A program made the position numbers and the translations under genes. A stretch of DNA of 64,000 nt from Tichowtungia aerotolerans (GTDB lineage: Bacteria; Verrucomicrobiota; Kiritimatiellia; Kiritimatiellales; Tichowtungiaceae). Below are positions 7,393-15,293 of the stretch, one piece after another. Position 1 is the first letter of the stretch; every line of letters begins with the position of its first letter. The notes beneath the pieces were generated by a model that saw only the letters and a program-made list of their open reading frames with translations, was not told the origin of the DNA and did no database searches. The DNA lies in assembly GCF_009905215.1 (NCBI RefSeq), contig NZ_CP047593.1:496001-560000 (forward strand). The letters run 5' to 3'.

Positions 7393-9696
7393 CTATGCAT
7401 GTTCCGGCGACCGGCCGGAACATTTGTAAAGAACCCCGACAAACACTGCTGCAAACAGGACAATTCCACCGACCCAGGCCGAAGACGATCCGGGATGAGC
7501 CGTGAAGGTGGCAATCTGGTAGTAGAGCGTTGCAGCAATCCAGGCCAGCCCCGTCAGATAACTCACGCAGAACACGGCCCACTTCCAGCTGGTCTCACGA
7601 TACACCGCCGCAATGGCGGCCACGCATGGAGCGTAGATGAGGATAAACAGCAGATAGGCAATGGCCGCGGCTTTGCTGCCGAAGGCTTTTTGCATCGTGC
7701 CGAGTGTTCCGCCGTGAATCTCCATTTCTTCCGCAACGGCCTCGCTGTCTTCCACGCCGGAAGCTCCACCGATTCCGATTGGGTCTGCAAAGGTTCCGGA
7801 GAATCCTTCAAAGGCGGCGGGCACGGAGGCGAAAGCTTCAGAAATGCCGCCAAAGAAGTCAAACGGCTCCTCTTCAGCCCCGCCGCCGGCCTCTTCGACA
7901 TCGAGCTGGGTATAGAGGGCGTCCAGCGTTCCGACCACGGCTTCTTTGGCGAAGATGCCGGTAAACAGCCCGACCGTGGCCGGCCAGTTGTCCTGCTCAA
8001 TTCCCATTGGATAAAAAACCGGAGTAATGGATTTACCAATTGCACTCAACACGGAATCCGAGCTGTCTTCGTGTCCGAAGGAGCCGTCCGTGCCGATGGT
8101 GTTCAGCAGACTGAGGATAACCACAACCATCACAATGACTTTCCCGGCACGGATCGCAAAGCTTTTCAGCTTGTTCCACGTGTGGAGAAAAACGCCGTTA
8201 AAAGTCGGGATGTGATATGGAGGAAGTTCCATCACAAAGGTGGAAGACTGCCCGCGCAGAAGTGTTTTGCGCAACAGCAGACCGGTCAGCACACTGAACA
8301 GAATTCCGGTCATATACAGACCGAAAATCAGGGTGCTTCCGCTGCGCGGGAAGAAGGCCGCGGCAAACAGGATATAGACCGGCAGGCGGGCTCCGCACGA
8401 CATGAACGGATTCATCATCACCGCCATGGTTCGGTCGCGCTCATTTTCGAGCGTGCGCGCGGCCATGATTCCCGGCACATTGCAGCCGAAACCGACCAGC
8501 ATCGGAAGGAACGCCTTGCCGGGAAGTCCGATCGCGCGCAGCACGCGGTCCATCACAAACGCGGCGCGCGCCATATAGCCCGAGTCCTCCAGCGCAGAGA
8601 GACAGAGGAAGATGAAGAAGATCGGCGGCACAAATGTGGCCACCGTCTGAATCCCGCCGCCGACCCCGCCGGCCAGCAGAGTGATCAGCAGGTCCGGAAC
8701 ATGCAGCGCACTCAGCAACGCCCCAAATCCGTCTACAAAGATCGTGCCGAACAGAATATCGAAAAAGTCGATGAAAGCTCCACCGACATTAATGGTGAGC
8801 ATAAAGACGCCGTACATCACGGTCAGAAAGATCGGAATGCCGAACACCCGGCTGAGCACCACGCGATCAATCGCATCCGACACGGTTTTGCGCAGTTGAT
8901 CCGTGCGTTTGCAGACGTCTTTGGCCAGTCCATGAATAAAGCCGTAGCGACCGTCCGCAATCACCACATCAATATCGTCTCCGACATGATGTTCAACCTT
9001 CTGGATTACGGTTTTCAATTCCGTTCCGATGCTGCCTTCCACCAATTGCTCCGCCAGCTCATCGCCTTCGAGCAGCTTGATCGCCAGCCAGCGTGCATCG
9101 ACTCCGGCCTTCCCGGCTTTCGAACGAAGCTTTTTGCTCAGTTTGGCAATTGCCGTTTCGGCTTCACGGTCGTACTCGACGCGCGTCGGGGATACGGCAT
9201 GCGATTCTGCAATCTTAATGAGCTCGTCTTTGAGTTGATCCAGTCCTTCACGGCGGGACGCCACCATGGGAATGACCGGACATCCGAGATGGGCCCGCAG
9301 ATGATCGACTTCAATCTTGATTTTCCGGGTTTTGGCGATGTCCATCATATTGAGCGCCACGACCACCGGCACGCGCATTTCGAGCAGCTGGGTGGTCAGG
9401 TAGAGATTGCGCTCAAGATTAGTCGCATCGATAATATTGATTACAACATCGGGTTTATCTTTCAGAATAAACTCGCGCGACACCTTTTCATCCACCGAAA
9501 AAGCAGAAAACGAATAGATTCCCGGAAGATCGACGATCATCAGTTCAGCATCCCCATGCCGACAGAACCCTTCCAGCCGCTCGACCGTTACGCCGGGCCA
9601 GTTCCCGACGCGCTGGGTTGCGCCGGTCAGCGCATTGAAAAGAGTTGTTTTGCCGCAGTTTGGATTTCCCGCGAGGGCAACCGTCAGTTTTCCCAT
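7393..9696 (-). CDS. feoB: Ferrous iron transporter B, long copy
   Basis: A 767-residue Fe(II) permease. P-loop GNPNCGKT at residues 10-17, Gate motifs GFGCNVPGIMAART and NPFMSCGARLPVY. Before the last membrane segments it has an acidic Gly-rich periplasmic loop of about 60 residues (EEAGGGAEEEPFDFFGG ...), which the FeoB at 4619-6730 lacks. It starts one base after the stop of a classical feoA. The two FeoBs may differ in affinity or metal, which the sequence alone cannot show. Confidence 0.97.
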   Translation of the reverse strand: MGKLTVALAGNPNCGKTTLFNALTGATQRVGNWPGVTVERLEGFCRHGDAELMIVDLPGIYSFSAFSVDEKVSREFILKDKPDVVINIIDATNLERNLYLTTQLLEMRVPVVVALNMMDIAKTRKIKIEVDHLRAHLGCPVIPMVASRREGLDQLKDELIKIAESHAVSPTRVEYDREAETAIAKLSKKLRSKAGKAGVDARWLAIKLLEGDELAEQLVEGSIGTELKTVIQKVEHHVGDDIDVVIADGRYGFIHGLAKDVCKRTDQLRKTVSDAIDRVVLSRVFGIPIFLTVMYGVFMLTINVGGAFIDFFDILFGTIFVDGFGALLSALHVPDLLITLLAGGVGGGIQTVATFVPPIFFIFLCLSALEDSGYMARAAFVMDRVLRAIGLPGKAFLPMLVGFGCNVPGIMAARTLENERDRTMAVMMNPFMSCGARLPVYILFAAAFFPRSGSTLIFGLYMTGILFSVLTGLLLRKTLLRGQSSTFVMELPPYHIPTFNGVFLHTWNKLKSFAIRAGKVIVMVVVILSLLNTIGTDGSFGHEDSSDSVLSAIGKSITPVFYPMGIEQDNWPATVGLFTGIFAKEAVVGTLDALYTQLDVEEAGGGAEEEPFDFFGGISEAFASVPAAFEGFSGTFADPIGIGGASGVEDSEAVAEEMEIHGGTLGTMQKAFGSKAAAIAYLLFILIYAPCVAAIAAVYRETSWKWAVFCVSYLTGLAWIAATLYYQIATFTAHPGSSSAWVGGIVLFAAVFVGVLYKCSGRSPEHA

Positions 9697-9697
9697 C

Positions 9698-9925
9698 TCA
9701 AACCTCCTCCACGTTCAAGGCATCAGCCTCGGCCTTGCGCAGGGTCAGACTGCCGCCCTGCAGACGCAGTTCAACGGGATCGCCCAGCGGAGCAACCCGC
9801 TCGAGTTTGAATTCCACGCCGCGCACAAGTCCCATTTGAATCAGCTTCTGCCGATAGCGTCGGTCGTCCGTGCTGTAACCGGCCACGCGGCCGATGGTTC
9901 CCGTCTTCATTTCTCTGATTTTCAT
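9698..9925 (-). CDS. feoA: FeoA, classical form
   Basis: A 75-residue SH3-like protein (GTIGRVAGY, RQKLIQMGLVRGVEFKL, PLGDPVELRLQGGSLTLRKAEA), typical of FeoA, which binds FeoB and is needed for Fe(II) uptake. It sits one base upstream of the long feoB and 15 bases after the porin gene. It is the first feo gene of the operon. Confidence 0.94.
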   Translation of the reverse strand: MKIREMKTGTIGRVAGYSTDDRRYRQKLIQMGLVRGVEFKLERVAPLGDPVELRLQGGSLTLRKAEADALNVEEV

Positions 9926-9940
9926 AGCATTCCCTGTCGA

Positions 9941-11086
9941 TTAAAATTCAAGCGCGAGCTGCATGGTGACCAGATCGACATCTTCTGCACCGGCTCCAAA
10001 ATCTTCTTTCATGTATTCCAGCGCCAAACAGGTACTGCACATTTCGGTCTCGGAAAGAAGGCAGCCGCACATAACGCCATAACGGTTTTCAGCAAAAGCA
10101 TCGAGTACACCTCTGGAATGCTCATACTTTCCGGCCACTTCAATGCGATCATTGATCGCAACACCCAGTTCCAGATTCAGCGATTCCGGCTCAAAGCCCG
10201 TATCAAAGCCATCTATTTCGATTTCATCCAGCGCCGTCACATATTCACCAATGAAAGTTGCCGGACCGAATGCAGCCGTCACCCATGCGTTCAATCCACC
10301 GGTGTCATCCGCGGTATAGGTATATCCATCGTCTTCAGCAAAGGCGGTCAAACTGTCGGCATCCATGATGTTCCGAATCCAGGAGACTCCGAAATCCACA
10401 GAGGCATCATCGTTTCCGATGCCATAGGAAGCGGCCAGAACCGCATTGTCGACCTGATCTTCACCGTCGGTGTCCACGTCACCGTTGAAAACAGTCATGC
10501 TGACAACAAAACCGTTTTTTTCAAACCCGAACAGCGCGCCGGTCTCAAGCGCTTCCGACAGCTCAAGCACGATCGGGTCACTGATGAAAAAGCTGTCCAG
10601 ATGACCAAACGGCACATACATTTTCCCAGCCTGCAGATAGAGAGGAAATTCTTCCGTATTGCCCAGCGTGATAATTGCCTGATCCACATCAAACGGCGTG
10701 TCATCTTCCTCATAAAGGAAAGTCAGATCAGCCCTCACCCGGTCACTCAACTGCCATCCGGCCCCCAGCGCCACCGTGGCCAGGGCAATGTCACTGGCAT
10801 CTTCAGAGTCCGTGTGATTATAACCGGCCTCAACCTCCAGCAACGCACCGAACACCATCGCTTCCGGAAGAGCATCCGCCACCTCTTCCAGCGTCTCATT
10901 CAGCGTGCGTGACGCCTCAGCCTCTGCCAATGCATTATTCTCAGCATTCAGCAACGCTTTCAGTTCCGTCACCTGCCGCTGAAGCGCATCAAACTCTTTT
11001 TTACTGACCGTCTCCTCCTGAGCAACAGCCCCCGCCGTCACTCCTGTCAAAACTAATCCTGCAATCCATCCTTTTGAAACTCTCAT
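9941..11086 (-). CDS. LbtU-type outer-membrane porin of the iron operon
   Basis: A 381-residue protein with a signal peptide (cleavage after AVAQ), a coiled-coil stretch at about 25-70, then alternating beta strands ending in the barrel-type C-terminus LALEF. Features such as GALLEVEAGY, LYLQAGKMYVPFG and EYVTALDEI match the LbtU siderophore-porin family, which often neighbours feoAB. It probably lets iron complexes or Fe(II) cross the outer membrane. A Cys-rich loop (CGCLLSETEMCSTC) near residues 345-360 is unusual for a barrel. Confidence 0.82.
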   Translation of the reverse strand: MRVSKGWIAGLVLTGVTAGAVAQEETVSKKEFDALQRQVTELKALLNAENNALAEAEASRTLNETLEEVADALPEAMVFGALLEVEAGYNHTDSEDASDIALATVALGAGWQLSDRVRADLTFLYEEDDTPFDVDQAIITLGNTEEFPLYLQAGKMYVPFGHLDSFFISDPIVLELSEALETGALFGFEKNGFVVSMTVFNGDVDTDGEDQVDNAVLAASYGIGNDDASVDFGVSWIRNIMDADSLTAFAEDDGYTYTADDTGGLNAWVTAAFGPATFIGEYVTALDEIEIDGFDTGFEPESLNLELGVAINDRIEVAGKYEHSRGVLDAFAENRYGVMCGCLLSETEMCSTCLALEYMKEDFGAGAEDVDLVTMQLALEF

Positions 11087-11123
11087 ATATACAGTAATCC
11101 CTGTTTACTTTGGTTCATTGATG

Positions 11124-11288
11124 TCATCTGTCCCGGTCGGACAACACCTCGTCCGGTATATACTGACGGAGGTTCGTCTTTCCGATCCGGCGAACCGCGA
11201 TATCGACATCTTCCGCAGCGGCCGTATGCAGCGCCTGATTGTGAAAACCTTTGCAGTATTCATGCTGAAGATGACCGAACACCCGCAT
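11124..11288 (-). CDS. Small hypothetical protein after flavodoxin
   Basis: A 54-residue frame (MRVFGHLQHEYCKGFHNQ ... VLSDRDR) whose ATG lies two bases after the flavodoxin stop and whose end lies 37 bases before the porin start. Tight spacing inside the iron operon favours a real gene. I recognise no family. It is hydrophilic with one Cys and several His, no signal peptide and no membrane segment. Confidence 0.45.
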   Translation of the reverse strand: MRVFGHLQHEYCKGFHNQALHTAAAEDVDIAVRRIGKTNLRQYIPDEVLSDRDR

Positions 11289-11290
11289 AC

Positions 11291-11791
11291 TTATGCTCCG
11301 ACCTCTTCCATAACCTGTTTCGCCCACTCCGCAATGCGACCGGCCGTTTTGTCCGACTCATTGTCCTGATCCAAAGCCAGTCCAATAAATACATCTCCAG
11401 CCTGAGCTCGCGATGCATTATGGCCGTACCCTTCGGCCGACCACGTACCAACCATCTCAATGGCTTTGTTTTTCAGGGCGGCGGCCATATCAGCCATCCC
11501 ATCCACATAAGTGTCGGCATAGGTGAACTGATCCCCCACCCCGAACACCGCAGCAGTCTTTACGTTCACGTCCCAGCTGCTGAACTGATCCAGCAATGCA
11601 TCCATATCATCCTGCAGATCGCCAGTCCCCCATGTCGAAGCTCCTAGAATCAGCAGGTCCACTCCCATCAGGTCATTTTCGGCCACCTCTCCAGCCGATA
11701 TCACAGCAACTTCCGAAAATGCTCCTGCAAGATCCAGAGCCACCGCTTCCGCAGTTCCCGTTGTGCTCCCATATACAATTATTGTTTTCAT
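11291..11791 (-). CDS. Flavodoxin
   Basis: A 166-residue FMN electron carrier of the cytosol. It has the phosphate loop GSTTGTAEAV (about residues 8-17), the isoalloxazine loops ASTWGTGD and FGVGDQFTYADTYVDG, and the long-chain segment GTWSAEGYGHNASRA. I start at 11791 because AGGAG lies five bases upstream; an in-frame start at 11797 adds two residues. It is first in the iron operon and directly below a DtxR-type palindrome, which fits the use of flavodoxin in place of ferredoxin when iron is short. Confidence 0.93.
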   Translation of the reverse strand: MKTIIVYGSTTGTAEAVALDLAGAFSEVAVISAGEVAENDLMGVDLLILGASTWGTGDLQDDMDALLDQFSSWDVNVKTAAVFGVGDQFTYADTYVDGMADMAAALKNKAIEMVGTWSAEGYGHNASRAQAGDVFIGLALDQDNESDKTAGRIAEWAKQVMEEVGA

Positions 11792-11825
11792 CACCACTCC
11801 TGTTTTTTTTGTTACGGCGAATTAA

Positions 11826-11841
11826 TTTAGTCATGACTAAA
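11826..11841. promoter_or_regulatory. DtxR/IdeR-type operator, perfect palindrome
   Basis: TTTAGTCATGACTAAA is a perfect 16-base palindrome 35 bases upstream of the flavodoxin start. It resembles operators of DtxR-family iron or manganese repressors. A related TTAGTC-AA-GACTAA lies upstream of the truncated dtxR at 14303. Confidence 0.6.
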
Positions 11842-12170
11842 AAATGCATCAAGCGTTTTTTAGATTAAATATAAACAGGATTTTTTTCTAAAAGGGATGT
11901 GATCCGCGACACGCCCGCCCTGCTTAACGAGCCCGCTGATTCTGCGGTCTATATGCCATGCAGTACCTGTGCGACAGCTGCACAACCTACATCTGCATAA
12001 CCGCGACGAAATTCTGCGCGGTCTGATCAACAACCTGCGCAAATGCCTTCACCTCATCCGCGCCATACAGGCGCTCGGCATCACCAGCCTGCCACTGTGT
12101 GTCCTCTGCATATTCCTCATCGATACAAACAGGGTCACATGTGCCGAAATCATCTTCGGCACCGGCCTTC
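11842..12170. other. Gap without a confident gene
   Basis: I see no recognisable gene here. A minus-strand frame (stop near 11987, overlapping the end of the FMN-binding gene) reads FGTCDPVCIDEEYAEDTQW ... AVMQM and looks protein-like, but has only a TTG start inside the upstream gene and no ribosome site. It could be a decayed gene or a frameshifted extension. The part next to 11842 is AT-rich and probably holds the flavodoxin promoter. Confidence 0.3.
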
Positions 12171-12695
12171 TTAAAGGCACGGTGAGATTCCGTCTGATAC
12201 AAAAGAATCCAGCACCAAAGCGACAAGAGCCATCTTCTTCAGCGCATTAACAGAGACCGTTGCACCGCTCACGCCGTCAACACGCTGATCCAACTGATGC
12301 GTTTCGTCCAAGCCGGAGCCGACAAACTGCTTGAGAAAACGCTCGGTCTCGATGACTTTGCCGCGCACCTCTTTTGAGTCGAGAACTCTTACGCGGACAA
12401 GGCGCTCGGCCTCAGTTACAAATCCGGCCTCTACATATCCATGTTTACCCCGGGACTTCAGGATCCAGACCCGCCGGCCGGCCTTTTCCCAATATGATAC
12501 GGAAGAGGCCGGATAACGGTTGCCGTATACCGTGCGAATCGCATCAAGAACCTCTCCCCGAAGAAGGATTTTCTCTTCGGCAGGCAGTTCTCCAAGCACC
12601 CCCTGAACAAAACTGTCCGAGGCCACACCTGACTGACTGAGGCCGGCAAGACTCAACCAGATCAACAGCAGAATCTGCCGGCATTTAGAATTCAT
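12171..12695 (-). CDS. Exported FMN-binding (NqrC/RnfG-like) protein
   Basis: A 174-residue protein with a signal peptide (to about residue 25) and one FMN-binding domain. The flavinylation motif DGVSGATVS is at residues 140-148, with Thr146 the expected site of covalent FMN attachment by an ApbE-type transferase. Such periplasmic proteins carry electrons to membrane or extracellular acceptors. The start (12695) overlaps the end of the porin gene, so the two are co-translated. Placement beside flavodoxin and Feo suggests a role in iron reduction, which is inference. Confidence 0.82.
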   Translation of the reverse strand: MNSKCRQILLLIWLSLAGLSQSGVASDSFVQGVLGELPAEEKILLRGEVLDAIRTVYGNRYPASSVSYWEKAGRRVWILKSRGKHGYVEAGFVTEAERLVRVRVLDSKEVRGKVIETERFLKQFVGSGLDETHQLDQRVDGVSGATVSVNALKKMALVALVLDSFVSDGISPCL

Positions 12696-13971
12696 ATCCC
12701 ACACCGAGGTTTAAACCGTCCTGATCCTGGCCGTTTTCATTGTTCTGCCACTGGTAATCTGCTTTAAGAACGACCTGTTCGTGCGGCTTCCAGTTGACAC
12801 CGACATCAACCTGCTCTTTCCCGCCAGCAGAACCGTTTGATCCGGCCGTATTATCCCACTGGTTGTAACGCGCAAAAACTGACAGGGTATCGGTGATTCG
12901 ATATGACGGTTCAATATACCACCCAAACTGCCGGTCTGCACCCAGAGCAGCCGGGGCATCCCCTTCAAGATTCCACTGCGCGTACAGAGCACGCAATCCC
13001 CACGGACCGCGAGCCAGATCCAGATGAATTTCCCCCATCCAGGCCTCGGATTTCTCGGCACCGGCTTCCCCCTGCGTCACATCTCCCTGAACATTCACGC
13101 TTCCGCCAACCGTTACGCCGGGAATGCTGTAGCTCAGCGCAGCGGTAGCCGCCGGATCAGAAGCATGGGCCTTAGCCGCCTTCTGGCGACCTGAGCGAAC
13201 CGAATAACTGTCAGCCCCGGATGTCGCCAGCCCTGAATGCAAATATACCGCATAGTTCACAGAGTCGCTCAACTGCCCATACAGCCCCGCCCCCGCTTCC
13301 CACCAGGTGGTCGGCAGAATATTCTTTTCAATCGGATTGCGCTCGACGCCGTAAAACCGGGTCGGCTCGTGCGTTTCGTTCAGCAGTCCGACCGGCAGCA
13401 GAAAAAGACCGGCCCGTGCGGTATGGTGATCGTTAAGGTCAAAGTCTACATACGCCTGTTCGAGTTCAACCTCCCCCGGTTCCCCATCACCGGACAAAGA
13501 ATGCTCAAGCTCAAGCTCGGACTGGAAACGAATCCGTTCGTTAAATTCCTTGCCGACCATCAATACGAATCGGTGGAAATCAATCTCCCGCTTGTCACTC
13601 GCACCGCCCGATCCGCTTAACGCATTGTAATGCAGCTCTCCGTAACCGCCCAGCGTGATACCTTTCAGCGGATTGTAATCCTGCTCCTCAGACAGAATGG
13701 CAACCTGTTCCTCCAGCGAATCCATGCGGGTCTGTATAATCGACTCATCGCGAACCGCAACCGGCGCAGTCGACTCTTCGGACAATTCTTTCACCTGTTC
13801 CTCCAACTCATCGATTCGCTTGAGCAGTTTTGCTTCGCGAGCCGCAGCCTCCTGCTCAAACCGTTGCTCCAGCCTTAAAATCCGCTCTTCGAGCGTTTGC
13901 GAAGAAACATCCTGCGCAAAACATCCGACCACCGGCCATCCGGCCATTACAACCCACAACACCTTTTTCAT
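12685..13971 (-). CDS. Outer-membrane porin (OprP/OprO-like)
   Basis: A 428-residue protein with a signal peptide (ending FAQD), an N-terminal coiled coil (about residues 25-80, LEERILRLEQRFEQE, MDSLEEQVAIL), and a barrel typical of phosphate-selective-like porins (GGYGELHYNA, DFHRFVLMVGKEF, ELELEHSL, ending VGYEF). The coiled coil probably contacts peptidoglycan or trimerises. It forms a two-gene unit with the FMN-binding protein. The permeating substrate is unknown. Confidence 0.85.
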   Translation of the reverse strand: MKKVLWVVMAGWPVVGCFAQDVSSQTLEERILRLEQRFEQEAAAREAKLLKRIDELEEQVKELSEESTAPVAVRDESIIQTRMDSLEEQVAILSEEQDYNPLKGITLGGYGELHYNALSGSGGASDKREIDFHRFVLMVGKEFNERIRFQSELELEHSLSGDGEPGEVELEQAYVDFDLNDHHTARAGLFLLPVGLLNETHEPTRFYGVERNPIEKNILPTTWWEAGAGLYGQLSDSVNYAVYLHSGLATSGADSYSVRSGRQKAAKAHASDPAATAALSYSIPGVTVGGSVNVQGDVTQGEAGAEKSEAWMGEIHLDLARGPWGLRALYAQWNLEGDAPAALGADRQFGWYIEPSYRITDTLSVFARYNQWDNTAGSNGSAGGKEQVDVGVNWKPHEQVVLKADYQWQNNENGQDQDGLNLGVGYEF

Positions 13972-14025
13972 ATCCCCTCCTTCTCCATTCGTGAAACATG
14001 CATTATTGTTCGAGATGGCGAATAA

Positions 14026-14042
14026 TTTCAGCTGCGACTAAA
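14026..14042. promoter_or_regulatory. Degenerate DtxR-type half-palindrome upstream of porin
   Basis: TTTCAGCTGCGACTAAA, 55 bases upstream of the porin start, keeps the right half GACTAAA of the operator at 11826 but a poor left half. A weak call. The remaining bases to 14265 hold no visible gene. Confidence 0.3.
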
Positions 14043-14265
14043 ATTAAATCAACCGCTTATTTAGATTTTTTATAAATAAAGGCCGGCGCACGTCTTTCGT
14101 CCGCCTGCGCCGGATCGCCTCTGCCGGAGAGCACCCGGCCCCGCCAATACCTGCCGGAAAATCTTCATTTCCATAATCACAGAAAAAGACCAATGACAGG
14201 GCCGACGTCAGCGGTCAGGTGGCTTGAAAGACAAAATCTAATTCCGGCTAATCAGACAAATAAGA

Positions 14266-14279
14266 TTAGTCAAGACTAA
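14266..14279. promoter_or_regulatory. DtxR-type operator before truncated dtxR
   Basis: TTAGTCAAGACTAA is a 6-2-6 palindrome, 24 bases upstream of the truncated dtxR start, and matches the palindrome at 11826. It fits autoregulation of the lost regulator or control by the intact DtxR at 24411. Confidence 0.55.
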
Positions 14280-14302
14280 AAATGTTTGATATATATAAGG
14301 AT

Positions 14303-14431
14303 ATGTCAGAGAAAAAAATAGAACTCAGCTCCAGCCTTGAAGATTATCTGGAAACCATTTTCATGGTGGCAGAGGAAAAAGGCGCCGCGCTCAAAAACCT
14401 GGTCGCCGCCGCCAAACAGCTGAGAGCATAA
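14303..14431 (+). pseudogene. dtxR 5' fragment fused to the last codons of metE
   Basis: The frame reads MSEKKIELSSSLEDYLETIF and MVAEEKGAA, matching the start of the intact DtxR at 24411 (LSSSLEDYLEAIFEIAENKGAA). It then runs into [13 protein letters not shown], matching the MetE C-terminus ([13 protein letters not shown]). It stops after 42 residues, so DNA recognition and metal sites are gone. The operator upstream is intact. This is the left junction of the mosaic region. Confidence 0.85.
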
Positions 14432-14451
14432 CCCAGCCCCCTTCTGAAAAA

Positions 14452-14476
14452 GCAACCGGGTTAACCCCCCGGTTGC
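14452..14476. terminator. Terminator-like hairpin, left repeat copy
   Basis: Nine-base stem GCAACCGGG / CCCGGTTGC with a seven-base loop and an upstream A-run. It is the duplicate of the hairpin at 17609. Confidence 0.6.
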
Positions 14477-14809
14477 CCAAGCTGTTGATTAATCAGGTAA
14501 TTGAAGCCTAAATCCACTCGCTTCGCCGCCACGAAACCGCACCGCGCAGCCATCGCTTCAACCTCGTCCGCCGACAGGCGCATGGCCTCCGGCGGCCCGA
14601 ATGACAAATCCTTGCTGCTGCATTCGATGATGACGGCGGTTCCGCCATCAACGAGCACGCGGCGCAGCTCGGCAAACAACTGATCCGCATGTTTTTTGAC
14701 ACCCGGAATGTGCAAAACGGTCGCGACAAAACACACATCGACCGAGCTGTCCGGAACCGGCAGCGTCTGGGTGATATCCGCGACGGTGACGGTCAAATTT
14801 GAAACGCCG
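14461..14809 (-). pseudogene. Methyltransferase 3' fragment
   Basis: The C-terminal part of the methyltransferase at 17618-18214, from NLTVTVADIT to the end QLGQPGG, with a few substitutions. The first 80 or so residues including the SAM motif DVGCGVGDYS are missing. Upstream of 14809 the minus frame continues only as antisense of the ahpF fragment, so the gene is dead. Confidence 0.85.
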
Positions 14810-15151
14810 GCCGCATCGCGCGTGCTCGACGACGGCGCCAAGGTTTCCGGCATCGAATACACCGACCGCGCCTCCGGCGAAACCCAAACCGTTTCCGCCG
14901 ACGGCATCTTCGTACAGATCGGCCTCGTTCCCAACAGCGCCCCGTTTGCGGATCTGGTGGAACTGAATTCACTGGGAGAGATCGTGGTGGACGGACACTG
15001 CCGCACCGGCACAACCGGCATCTACGCGGCGGGCGACCTCACCACCGTCCCTTACAAGCAGATCATCATCGCCATGGGCGAAGGCGCCAAAGCCGGGCTC
15101 AGTGTTTTTGAGGATTTTGCCCGCGGCAACATCGCTGCCCTGCCGCGCTGA
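14810..15151 (+). pseudogene. ahpF 3' fragment
   Basis: 113 codons equal to the C-terminus of an alkyl hydroperoxide reductase F. The run from AASRVLDDGAKVSG through VQIGLVPNSAPFADLVELN and GIYAAGDLT to the end is about four-fifths identical to the intact AhpF at 52331-53881. The FAD-binding and both CxxC motifs are absent. It begins exactly at the repeat boundary, so it lost its 5' end by recombination. Confidence 0.85.
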
Positions 15152-15158
15152 AATCGTT

Positions 15159-15201
15159 AACCGCCGCCAGATCAAAACAGGAAGGCGGCGGTTCCGCCGC
15201 C
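15159..15201 (+). promoter_or_regulatory. Competing hairpins in the metE leader
   Basis: AACCGCCGCC (15159-15168) can pair with GGCGGCGGTT (15184-15193). The same GGCGGCGG (15184-15191) can instead pair with CCGCCGCC (15194-15201). The two stems exclude each other, as in an attenuator, but no U-run follows. It could simply terminate the ahpF fragment. Confidence 0.35.
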
Positions 15202-15222
15202 AGAGCCCGTGGGAAATAAGCG

Positions 15223-15266
15223 GCGCTTTATATTTGCCTATCCGGATAAACGGATATATAAAGCGC
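15223..15266. promoter_or_regulatory. Inverted repeats upstream of metE
   Basis: GCGCTTTATAT (15223-15233) and ATATAAAGCGC (15256-15266) form an 11-base inverted repeat. Inside it lies ATCCG-N6-CGGAT (15240-15255), centred three bases off. Located 28 bases before the metE start, it is a plausible operator for a methionine or SAM-responsive regulator; it matches no riboswitch I know. Confidence 0.4.
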
Positions 15267-15293
15267 GGCACTGAACACAACTGGAGATTAAAG

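Larger units (their letters stand above)
14400..14809. repeat. 410-bp direct repeat, left copy
   Basis: This segment repeats at 17557-17966 with a constant offset of 3157, no indels and about 14 substitutions by hand count (about 97 percent identity). It holds the last bases of metE, the terminator and the 3' part of the methyltransferase gene. It ends exactly where the ahpF fragment begins. Confidence 0.9.
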
